Below are positions 1 to 5,311 of a stretch of DNA of 24,735 nucleotides, in pieces (position 1 is the stretch's first letter; each line of letters opens with the position of its first letter). This DNA is from a virus. The position numbers and the translations under genes were made by a program. The notes under the pieces are model-generated. The model saw only the letters and a program-made list of their open reading frames with translations, was not told the DNA's origin and made no database searches. Location of the stretch: positions 1 to 24,735 of IMG/VR virus record IMGVR_UViG_3300045825_000402. One strand, written 5' to 3'.

Positions 1-4
1 AGGA

Positions 5-208
5 TCACGTATCAGACTGACGCTGTTTCATCCCACCTGCGCCTGGGGCTGTAGCGGTTGTTGCTCTTTGTATCGCCCGCGCCGTAGCGCGCAACGAAAT
101 TGAGATTGCCGGGGTTTCGATGGCCTTTTGCAAACCAATGCCAAGACGACGCAAGCCTGATTTTCCATAGGCTTGGAGTAAGTAATCGTTGGCTAAATTG
201 GCTTGCAT
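5..208 (-). CDS. Small basic protein, first leftward gene (lambda N position)
   Basis: A 67-aa ORF on the minus strand with a strong Shine-Dalgarno (GGGAGG) six bases before its ATG at 208, which decides this start over the longer overlapping frame. I do not recognise the family. The protein is rich in Arg, Lys, Ala and Thr with no membrane segment; basic residues are spread along its length and the tail is Gly/Lys/Gln-rich. It is the first gene behind a leftward promoter with a repressor operator, the place lambda N occupies. By position it could be an early regulator or antiterminator, but no N-type arginine-rich motif is obvious. The gene is complete, ending four bases from the window edge, so what follows it is not visible. 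Confidence 0.55.
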   Translation of the reverse strand: MQANLANDYLLQAYGKSGLRRLGIGLQKAIETPAISISLRATARAIQRATTATAPGAGGMKQRQSDT

Positions 209-249
209 AGTGCCTCCCGTTTTTGAGTGCAGACGTTTGCGACGGGAGA

Positions 250-279
250 AGTATAGATTTACTTAACATTAATTGTCAA
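250..279 (-). promoter_or_regulatory. Leftward early promoter (PL-like)
   Basis: On the minus strand a perfect -35 TTGACA (plus-strand 274-279) and a -10 TATACT (250-255) are separated by 18 bp. A start near 243 would give a leader of about 35 nt before the ATG at 208. The whole promoter lies inside the 39-bp operator, so repressor binding would block it. The rightward promoter before the cro-like gene has the same geometry. Confidence 0.7.
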
Positions 280-290
280 GCAAATCTAAA
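252..290. promoter_or_regulatory. Operator OL-like, 39-bp two-block palindrome
   Basis: Core dyad CTTAAC-N7-GTCAAG at 262-280 is flanked symmetrically, after 3-bp gaps, by TATAGAT (252-258) and ATCTAAA (284-290). Read on the minus strand the core CTTGACAATTAATGTTAAG matches the site at 1639-1657 in 17 of 19 positions. Two copies placed as in lambda OL and OR make this a likely binding site of the repressor encoded at 1277-1594, the Cro-like protein, or both. Confidence 0.7.
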
Positions 291-297
291 CTTTATG

Positions 298-303
298 TAT
301 AAT
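298..303 (+). promoter_or_regulatory. Possible -10 of a rightward promoter for the 74-aa gene
   Basis: A perfect TATAAT lies at 298-303, about 45 bp before the ATG at 350. The only -35-like hexamer, TTGTCA at 273-278, is 19 bp upstream and falls inside the operator. If used, the promoter would be divergent from the leftward one and also repressor controlled. The spacing is poor, so this is tentative. Confidence 0.35.
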
Positions 304-349
304 AATTATTGCAGGGACGTCCTGCGGTTTAATTTACAAAGGAAATGTA

Positions 350-574
350 ATGGAAATTGTGGACAAAGATGAGCTTATTAGCCTGATGCGAAACAGATAC
401 GGCGATCTTACACGGGAGGAATTTAATTCGTTGCGCACAAAATGGCGAATTGAGTTTTTAGAAAACAAAAAAGAAGATGACGGCTGCGGGCACGGCTTAA
501 TTCGCTTTCTATACGATAGTGAATTTACTCCCTGCCATTGCGGGCTTTTGTCTCCAGCACCAAATCATAAATAG
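350..574 (+). CDS. Hypothetical protein, 74 aa
   Basis: An ORF with an AAAGGA Shine-Dalgarno before its ATG. The protein is charged (Asp, Glu, Arg, Lys) over residues 1-45, then has a Cys/His cluster (CGHG near 45-48, CHC near 61-63) that might bind a metal. The family is not recognised. It lies downstream of the OL-like operator, divergent from the 67-aa gene, in the interval where lambdoid phages often keep non-essential genes. Its last 50 bp overlap, tail to tail, the 69-aa gene on the other strand; one of the two may end earlier or not be expressed. Confidence 0.5.
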   Translation: MEIVDKDELISLMRNRYGDLTREEFNSLRTKWRIEFLENKKEDDGCGHGLIRFLYDSEFTPCHCGLLSPAPNHK

Positions 575-734
575 CAATAGCAATTTCCGGTGTGGCACGC
601 TCCTCGAATATGGCTTGGGCCATATCCCAGCTAAGTTCGAGCGTGCCTGCTGTTTGTGTAAGCGCACCTCTGATTTCATCGGGAATATCATTAGTGATTT
701 TTAGCTTCTTATCGAACGGATTATTTGTTTTCAT
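525..734 (-). CDS. Hypothetical protein, 69 aa, last gene of repressor operon
   Basis: A 69-aa acidic, helix-rich ORF following the DUF4468-like gene by 12 bp on the same strand, so probably cotranscribed with the repressor in a lysogen. It has no signal peptide, membrane segment or known motif. The ribosome site before the ATG at 734 is weak, which would fit translation coupled to the gene before it. Its 3' end overlaps the convergent 74-aa gene by 50 bp. Its place corresponds to the rex genes of lambda, but no similarity to Rex proteins is visible. Confidence 0.5.
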   Translation of the reverse strand: MKTNNPFDKKLKITNDIPDEIRGALTQTAGTLELSWDMAQAIFEERATPEIAIAIYDLVLETKARNGRE

Positions 735-746
735 GTTTGAGTGAAA

Positions 747-1226
747 TTACCAGTTATCATATATTTTTTGTTTTATAACAGAGTCGGAAAGCGAATCAGA
801 AAGGGCAATTAATGCTGGTTTTATAACTTCCATTTCATCTTCCTTTACGGGGTATTTGGCAGCAGGATAGCCAGCTGAAGGGGGCCATGATTTATTTAAA
901 TTAAAAAAAGTAATGCGCAGCTTTTGTTCTTTGGTATCTATTTTCATGGTGAACTCTAATTTCCAGTCCCCTTTGGACATGCAAGAAAATACACCATCGC
1001 AGGGGTATTTTATGTTTGCATTTCCAATGATGGTACCAGCCTCTTTATCTTCATTTTCAATTACGGATTTAGCTGATTTAAAGTTTTCAGCAATCCATAT
1101 TTTAGTTGCTGAAAATATTTGATTTTTTGATTTTCCTGTAATATCACTAATATTTTGAACTGTTAATTCTTCAGAAAAACAATTAGTTGAGCATGTCAGC
1201 AGTGCAATTATTAATAATTTTTTCAT
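747..1226 (-). CDS. Secreted DUF4468-like protein (candidate lysogenic conversion gene)
   Basis: A protein of 159 aa. The start at 1226 is chosen because AAGGA lies five bases upstream and the product then begins with a signal peptide: MKK, a hydrophobic core at residues 4-11, and possible cleavage near residue 18 before EE. A Cys at residue 12 does not form a good lipobox. The mature part resembles DUF4468 proteins with a TBP-like fold: an amphipathic start near 40-60, a strand-rich middle containing GTIIGNA, and a LEFTMKID...KLRITFF hairpin near 90-108. Function is unknown in the family. It follows the repressor by 50 bp on the same strand and so should be expressed in lysogens. It is strongly AT-rich compared with the structural genes, suggesting separate acquisition. 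Confidence 0.7.
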   Translation of the reverse strand: MKKLLIIALLTCSTNCFSEELTVQNISDITGKSKNQIFSATKIWIAENFKSAKSVIENEDKEAGTIIGNANIKYPCDGVFSCMSKGDWKLEFTMKIDTKEQKLRITFFNLNKSWPPSAGYPAAKYPVKEDEMEVIKPALIALSDSLSDSVIKQKIYDNW

Positions 1227-1276
1227 ATCATTCCTTGTCAAAGTTAAATTTCAGTTGAATTTGTAACTGGATCACG

Positions 1277-1594
1277 TTATTGGTTACCGTTTGTTCCATC
1301 GTCTGATTCAGAAAGCGAATTCCCGATTCTGTACCATTGAGCTCTTTCCTTAACGCCCAAACTTTGCGCAATCATATCTGCTTTGGAAATTTCACCGGTG
1401 TAAATCCAATTTAAAGAAATATCAGAAAATTTCTTATGCGTTTTCAATAATAACAACTTGTCTATTGGAGGGGTTTGAGTGTCATTTTCCCATTGTGATA
1501 CCGCCCCTTTTGAAACGCCACAAAGCTCTCCGAATTTTTCACCGGAAAGATTATGTGATTCTCTTAATTGCCTCACTCGCACTCCAATACTCAT
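1277..1594 (-). CDS. Phage repressor, HTH XRE family, short CI-like
   Basis: A 105-aa protein with an XRE/HTH_3 domain at about residues 5-67: the recognition region reads GELCGVSKGAVSQWEN and the domain closes with LNWIYTGE, typical of phage CI-type repressors. A longer frame extends upstream but runs through the operator, so the ATG at 1594 is used. There is no LexA/S24 peptidase domain, so RecA-stimulated self-cleavage as in lambda CI is not expected. The residues after 80 (KERAQWYRIGNSL) could help dimerisation. It is divergent from the cro-like gene with a dyad operator between, and it heads a leftward operon including the DUF4468-like gene. There is no good Shine-Dalgarno. Confidence 0.85.
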   Translation of the reverse strand: MSIGVRVRQLRESHNLSGEKFGELCGVSKGAVSQWENDTQTPPIDKLLLLKTHKKFSDISLNWIYTGEISKADMIAQSLGVKERAQWYRIGNSLSESDDGTNGNQ

Positions 1595-1621
1595 GCTGGG
1601 ATTGTATAGCGCCCCCAAGCA

Positions 1622-1650
1622 ATTATAGTTTAGATGCGCTTGACTTTTAA
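1622..1650 (-). promoter_or_regulatory. Repressor maintenance promoter (PRM-like)
   Basis: On the minus strand a perfect -10 TATAAT (1622-1627) follows a poor -35, TTAAAA, with 17-bp spacing. This resembles lambda PRM, which needs activation. The -35 lies within the operator core, so a bound repressor could touch polymerase. The predicted start near 1615 leaves a leader of about 20 nt before the ATG at 1594. Confidence 0.5.
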
Positions 1651-1667
1651 TGTTAAGCCGATTTAAA
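1629..1667. promoter_or_regulatory. Operator OR-like, 39-bp two-block palindrome
   Basis: Core CTTGAC-N7-GTTAAG at 1639-1657, flanked after 3-bp gaps by TTTAGAT (1629-1635) and ATTTAAA (1661-1667). Layout and sequence copy the site at 252-290. The inner and outer blocks of each half are about one helical turn apart, suggesting contacts on one DNA face. The site overlaps both the rightward promoter and the repressor promoter. Confidence 0.75.
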
Positions 1668-1669
1668 CT
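1640..1669 (+). promoter_or_regulatory. Rightward early promoter (PR-like)
   Basis: -35 TTGACT (1640-1645) and -10 TAAACT (1664-1669) with 18-bp spacing, the same geometry as the leftward promoter. The expected start is at 1675-1677, at the ATG of the cro-like gene, so the transcript may be leaderless. Confidence 0.6.
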
Positions 1670-1676
1670 GTTTAGC

Positions 1677-1895
1677 ATGAAAACTCCAATTGAAATAATA
1701 ATCGAGGCGGGGGGCGGTGTAAGCCAACTCGCATATAAACTCAAGATTAGTAAAGGTGCTGTTAGCCAATGGCATCGTGTACCTATAGCGCGCGCACTTG
1801 ATGTGGAACGCATTACCGGTATTCCGCGTTCCAAATTGCGGCCCGATATTTTTGGTAAAAATCCAGAACCAACCAAACAACAGGAGCCCGCTTGA
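1677..1895 (+). CDS. Cro-like transcriptional regulator, YdaS family
   Basis: A 72-aa HTH protein matching the YdaS/Cro family pattern: an N-terminal helix ending in a GGG turn (EAGGGVSQLAYKL), recognition segment SKGAVSQWHRV, and the typical tail ERITGIPRSKLRPDIF. In lambdoid phages this protein represses the repressor gene and its own promoter to favour lytic growth. The frame opens earlier, inside the operator; the ATG at 1677 fits the family length and the promoter. No Shine-Dalgarno precedes it and the predicted transcription start coincides with the ATG, so translation may be leaderless. It is the first gene of the early operon and divergent from the repressor. Confidence 0.85.
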   Translation: MKTPIEIIIEAGGGVSQLAYKLKISKGAVSQWHRVPIARALDVERITGIPRSKLRPDIFGKNPEPTKQQEPA

Positions 1896-1950
1896 TGCGC
1901 CCCTCAATTCTTCTCTCCTCCCTGGAAGAAGCCCGCGCTGCTGCGGTTGG

Positions 1951-1988
1951 TCCCGTCCGGCTTCCCCTTTCCGGGCGGGATTTTTTTT
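1951..1988 (+). terminator. Intrinsic terminator after cro-like gene
   Basis: A 10-bp stem UCCCGUCCGG/CCGGGCGGGA (1951-1960 and 1971-1980, one G-U pair, 10-nt loop) is followed by eight more T. It lies between the cro-like gene and the CII-like gene, the position of lambda tR1, so early transcription must leak through or be antiterminated. Confidence 0.75.
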
Positions 1989-2081
1989 GTTTGGCTTTAA
2001 GGGGTAAGGAATCGTATTTTTCATCAGGGCAGTCTAGAGCGGTTAATAAAACCGCGTAACCACAAGTAAAAAGGGGTTTCT

Positions 2082-2534
2082 GTGGCAAATCGAAATGATT
2101 ATCTGGCAATGATCCGCGCTTATCCGGGCGGCTGGGAGGCGATGGCTGCGGCGTGCGGTTTGTCGAAAATGGGGTTAGAAAATCGTGTCTACGAACGTAA
2201 AGGGCAGTGTATCTCGGTGCACCTGGCCGAACAGATACAGGCATTTTCTGTCACCACATTATTTGCCGAAGGTGTGGCGCGTGATGCGGGAGGTTTTTTC
2301 ATTGCGCTGCCCGAGGGTAACGAGGTAGGCAACGATGAGCTGCTGGATGAGTTTAATTTGTTGTATCAGGAAATAGGCGAGCTGTCCGGTAAGTTTCGCG
2401 AGTACATCAAAGACCGCGAAATCGATAAAGTCGAACGCGCCGCTCTGGATCGTATCGGGCAAGATATTCATCGCACGGTGCACGAGCTGCTGGCGTTGAC
2501 GTATCGCGTGTATTGCAGGCCGGAAAAATTATGA
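2082..2534 (+). CDS. CII-like phage regulatory protein (CP76/YmfL family)
   Basis: A 150-aa protein starting at a GTG preceded by AAGGGG. It shows the features of phage CP76/YmfL-type regulators: an N-terminal HTH-like region (GGWEAMAAACGLSKMGLENRVYE, about 16-38), a conserved stretch at about 39-70 (KGQCISVHLAEQIQAFSVTTLFAEGVAR), then an acidic helical C-terminal half likely for oligomerisation. Such proteins occupy the cII place in many proteobacterial phages and are thought to influence the lysis-lysogeny choice. It is the second early gene, downstream of the terminator. Its stop overlaps the next start (ATGA). Confidence 0.75.
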   Translation: MANRNDYLAMIRAYPGGWEAMAAACGLSKMGLENRVYERKGQCISVHLAEQIQAFSVTTLFAEGVARDAGGFFIALPEGNEVGNDELLDEFNLLYQEIGELSGKFREYIKDREIDKVERAALDRIGQDIHRTVHELLALTYRVYCRPEKL

Positions 2535-2782
2535 TAGATGACAGCATTGTAAGTTTCCCTTTGCCCTATGATTTTCCCGAGGGTAAAGCGTGGGCCGCGA
2601 TTCGCCAGGGCGTGGTGATGAATATGATTTATATGCAGGTGCCCGACGGTATCAGCTTCCCGGTGCACCGCAATCGTTCGCGTGCCAGTCTGGCCAAAGA
2701 TGGCGAAGTGTGGACCGGCTCAATCATTCGCAATCGCTTTTTCCCCGCGTTTTCTTCAACCGATATCCGGTGCGAAAAATGA
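2531..2782 (+). CDS. Hypothetical early protein, 83 aa
   Basis: The start at 2531 overlaps the previous stop in ATGA, and the gene ends in another ATGA, so it is translationally coupled on both sides. The product is a small mixed alpha/beta protein with no clear motif; the C-terminal part has an RNR...RASLAKDGEVW segment. The family is not recognised. Its position between the CII-like regulator and the replication gene suggests an accessory early function. Confidence 0.65.
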   Translation: MIDDSIVSFPLPYDFPEGKAWAAIRQGVVMNMIYMQVPDGISFPVHRNRSRASLAKDGEVWTGSIIRNRFFPAFSSTDIRCEK

Positions 2783-3006
2783 CCACAGGCATTGACGCAT
2801 GCGCTTTGTGTGTTGCCGATTCTGGCGTGCATGATTTTTCAAGGGTGTGCTGTACAGCGCGCTATATCGTGAGCATTCCGCTCAAACAAAACCGCGTGGG
2901 TTGGCTAGAGCGAATCAAGGCGCGCAAGCCTGCTGATTTTCACGCCTCGCTGTTATTGCAAGTTAAAGCACGTTGGGCACTGAAACGGGGGGGGGCTAAT
3001 GGATAA
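2779..3006 (+). CDS. Small Cys-containing early protein, 75 aa
   Basis: The start at 2779 overlaps the upstream stop (ATGA) and the end overlaps the start of the replication gene by 8 bp. The N-terminal half has CALC (residues 8-11) and a CC pair followed by ARY (24-28), which could form a small zinc site. The rest is basic and helical (KARKPADFHASLLLQVKARW). Similar short Cys-bearing proteins are common before phage replication genes, but I cannot name the family. A longer frame upstream duplicates the coding region of the 83-aa gene and was not used. Confidence 0.6.
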   Translation: MTTGIDACALCVADSGVHDFSRVCCTARYIVSIPLKQNRVGWLERIKARKPADFHASLLLQVKARWALKRGGANG

Positions 3007-5050
3007 GCCGCGCGCTGTCTGGTCGCCGATTACCCCCGTCCCCGCAGATGCGCCAGCCGCCCGCTTGCGGCATAACACGCGCGGGGAGCCGCTGCGTGCG
3101 TTTATCTATTATGATCAACAAAATCAGTTATTGGGCTATACGGCGCGCTTTTTAACTTCAAGCGGCGAAGCGGTGCACATGCCAATGACCTGGTGCGCCG
3201 ATCAGGACGGTATGCACGGTTGGCGCTGGATTCAATTTGCGCGCTATAGGCCGCTATACGGCCTTGAGCAGCTGAGCGAAAGCATCGAAGATAATTCAAG
3301 CTGGGTAGTGATTGTCTTTGATGAAAACGAAGCTGAAGCGGGCAAGAAGTTAATTCCTTGGGCACGCTTTGTATCATGGCCGGGCGGTATTCGCAAAATA
3401 GATGAGGTCGATTGGTCAGTATTGCGTGAGCAAAATATTGTTATCTGGCCAACTCTGTCGCGGGATCGCGCCAAGGTGCGGCGTGACGATGAAACAGGTG
3501 GCGCGATTCTGCCACGCGAAAAGCAATCGAACTGGGTCGCTGCACTTAAGCTTGAAAAAATCCTATTGGGTTTTAATTGCAAAATATTGGGGATCGTGAA
3601 TCCGTTTGATCAGCCTGATTTGCCAGAAAACTTCGGCCCAGCCATTGCCGAATTGCATCATTGGGACGAAAAGCGCGTCACAGATTATGTGTTTGCCAAT
3701 GCCGGCAAAGGCATTGGGACAGAGCAAGAGCAAAAGGTACGCAAAGGGCGTGGTGAGCGTATCGAGGCCGATCCACCAGTTGAGCCTGTAGTGCCTGAAT
3801 TCAAGCCGGAAGACGGCTGGGAATTTCACCTGATCCGCAAAAATGGCGAACTGGTGAACTGCCTGGCAAACGTGCACGATTGTTTAGCCAATTCGCCCGA
3901 GTGGCAGGGCGTGATCAAATTTAACGATTTCACCATGGCGGTGGATAAATGCGCATTGCCCCCCTATGCGCACGCAGAAATTGGCGAATGGACTACAACC
4001 GACGATTCCCGCACCGCCATGGAATTGAGCCGCAAATTCAGGTTTACGCCGTCCTCGGTGTTGATTAAAGAGGCAATCGAAGTCATTGCGAGAGAAAACA
4101 GTTATCACCCCGTGCGCGATTGGTTGCGCAGCCTGAAATGGGATGGCATTAGCCGTGTGGATGATTGGTTATCAGATTATCTGGGTGTACCCAAAACAGA
4201 ATACTCCTGGCGTGTGGCGCGCTGGTTTTTAATGGGTATGGTGGCGCGCGTGATGCGTCCGGGTGAAAAGTTTGACTATTGCCTAGTGCTGGAAGGTTCG
4301 CAAGGCCGCTTGAAAAGCACTACGCTCAGTATTCTGGGTGGTGCGTACTTTGGTGATACGGACATCAACCTTGATAACAAAGATTCCATGACTGCGATTC
4401 GCGGCAAATGGCTGTATGAGTTTCAGGAATTGGGCAGTTTGGCCAAACACGAATCATCTAAACAAAAGAGTTTTATTTCGCGCCGGATTGATGAGTTTCG
4501 ACCCGTCTACGGGACGCGCGAAATTAAATGCCCGCGCCAGGTGGTGTTTGCTGGCACGACTAACGAGGAACTGGGTTGGAATAAAGACCCAACAGGCGGT
4601 CGTCGTTTTTGGCCAATTCAGATTTTGAGTGAGATTAATATTCAGGGCTTAAAAGATGCGCGTGAGCAGCTCTTTGCCGAGGCTTTGGCATTGTTTGATA
4701 GCGGTGAACGTTTTCATCCGATCAGCGATGAGCAGCGCGTTATTTTCGATCCTGAGCAGCTAAAACGCGAACAACAGGATTCACTGGTCGACATCTTGCA
4801 CGACTGGGTAGATGACCAATACCGTGATTTCTCCCTGGCCACTGCCGCCATTGATGGTTTAAAAGTAGATGCATCCAAATTGACAAAGGATTTGCAAACC
4901 CGGGTGGGTTATGCGCTCAAGAAACTCGGCTGCAAGAGAGTCGAAAAACGTAACGGCATGATTCGCTATTGGTACAGTCCGCCACAGAAACCGGACAAAA
5001 AGCTGAGTGACCTGCCTGTTAAAAAGGAGGATGACAATGAGCCATTTTAG
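2999..5050 (+). CDS. VapE-family replication protein (degenerate TOPRIM plus helicase)
   Basis: A 683-aa protein with a VapE (virulence-associated E) P-loop ATPase domain at about 365-600: a WDGISRVDDWL lead-in, Walker A GSQGRLKS (433-440), a Walker B-like WLYEFQEL (471-478), and the family block FAGTTNEELGWNKDPTGGRRFWPI (517-540). Residues 100-155 resemble a phage primase TOPRIM region (VVIVFDENEAEAG...VSWPGGIRKI...DWSVL...IVIWP), but the usual EGEK reads DENE and the WPDAD acidic pair is missing, so catalysis there is doubtful. Such proteins start phage DNA replication as helicase or primase-helicase. The start overlaps the preceding gene by 8 bp behind a G-run. It ends seven bases before the iteron array, as expected for an initiator next to its origin. 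Confidence 0.9.
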   Translation: MDKPRAVWSPITPVPADAPAARLRHNTRGEPLRAFIYYDQQNQLLGYTARFLTSSGEAVHMPMTWCADQDGMHGWRWIQFARYRPLYGLEQLSESIEDNSSWVVIVFDENEAEAGKKLIPWARFVSWPGGIRKIDEVDWSVLREQNIVIWPTLSRDRAKVRRDDETGGAILPREKQSNWVAALKLEKILLGFNCKILGIVNPFDQPDLPENFGPAIAELHHWDEKRVTDYVFANAGKGIGTEQEQKVRKGRGERIEADPPVEPVVPEFKPEDGWEFHLIRKNGELVNCLANVHDCLANSPEWQGVIKFNDFTMAVDKCALPPYAHAEIGEWTTTDDSRTAMELSRKFRFTPSSVLIKEAIEVIARENSYHPVRDWLRSLKWDGISRVDDWLSDYLGVPKTEYSWRVARWFLMGMVARVMRPGEKFDYCLVLEGSQGRLKSTTLSILGGAYFGDTDINLDNKDSMTAIRGKWLYEFQELGSLAKHESSKQKSFISRRIDEFRPVYGTREIKCPRQVVFAGTTNEELGWNKDPTGGRRFWPIQILSEINIQGLKDAREQLFAEALALFDSGERFHPISDEQRVIFDPEQLKREQQDSLVDILHDWVDDQYRDFSLATAAIDGLKVDASKLTKDLQTRVGYALKKLGCKRVEKRNGMIRYWYSPPQKPDKKLSDLPVKKEDDNEPF

Positions 5051-5073
5051 CCCAAAGGTGGGGAACGTAGGGC

Positions 5074-5280
5074 AAGGTGGGGAAGGCTGTAACCCGCGCC
5101 AACGCTCAGGGTTCCTAACCTTCCTAACCTTCCTAACCTTTTTTCCTCCCGCGTACACACGAGCGCAGGCACGCACACCCGCGCATATACGCGCGTGCGC
5201 GCATGACCTCATTTACGTTAGGAAGGTTAGGAAGGTTAGGAACCCTGGCGTATTTATTGGCTTACAGCCTTCCGCACCTT
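5074..5280. repeat. Nested inverted repeats around a 79-bp core
   Basis: The inner arms 5107-5137 and 5217-5247 are a perfect 31-bp inverted repeat made of three iterons plus CAGGGTT/AACCCTG. The outer arms 5074-5092 and 5262-5280 are a 19-bp inverted repeat with one mismatch. The spacers between inner and outer arms are 14 bp on both sides, and ACGC/GCGT pairs can extend the inner stem past a one-base bulge. The structure can form a large cruciform in DNA or a long hairpin in early mRNA. Confidence 0.9.
5138..5216. other. Core of the palindrome with alternating purine-pyrimidine tract
   Basis: The 79-bp loop between the inner arms starts with a pyrimidine tract (CTTTTTTCCTCCC) and continues with a long mostly alternating purine-pyrimidine run about 5148-5205 (GCGTACACAC, GCACGCACAC, GCGCATATACGCGCGTGCGC). 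Such sequence favours Z-DNA or easy distortion under supercoiling. No gene is credible here. Confidence 0.6.
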
Positions 5281-5291
5281 TTGAAAAGGTG
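5275..5291. repeat. Short palindrome CACCTTTT-G-AAAAGGTG
   Basis: An 8-bp perfect inverted repeat with a single central base, formed where the last reverse iteron (5270-5278) meets the next forward iteron (5288-5296). It could be a paired initiator site or a small hairpin ahead of the 58-aa gene. Confidence 0.6.
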
Positions 5292-5311
5292 GGGAAGGTG
5301 AGGAACCTCTC

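Larger units (their letters stand above)
5057..5305. repeat. Iteron array, eleven copies of GGTNNGGAA; candidate replication origin
   Basis: Nine-base units occur at 5057, 5076 (forward, GGTGGGGAA), 5112, 5121, 5130 (reverse, TTCCTAACC in tandem), 5216 (CGTTAGGAA), 5225, 5234 (forward, GGTTAGGAA), 5270 (reverse, TTCCGCACC), 5288 and 5297 (forward, GGTGGGGAA, GGTGAGGAA). The tandem copies have a period of exactly 9 bp. The array begins directly after the VapE-like replication gene. Iterons beside an initiator gene are typical of theta origins; that this is the phage origin is inference. Confidence 0.7.

Noticed and set aside
61-72. boxA-like GCTCTTTG on the plus strand near the left end
   Set aside because: It is on the wrong strand for the leftward transcript and has no boxB hairpin beside it.
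12-269. An 85-aa minus-strand ORF overlapping the 67-aa gene
   Set aside because: Its start lies inside the promoter and operator and has no Shine-Dalgarno, while the other frame has a strong one at 208.
1653-2244. Minus-strand ORFs opposite cro and cII
   Set aside because: They run through the terminator and operator and are antisense to recognised genes.
5107-5247. Repeats considered as a CRISPR array or as terminal repeats of an insertion element
   Set aside because: The units are 9 bp without unique spacers, and the 79-bp core cannot encode a transposase; no target duplication flanks the arms.
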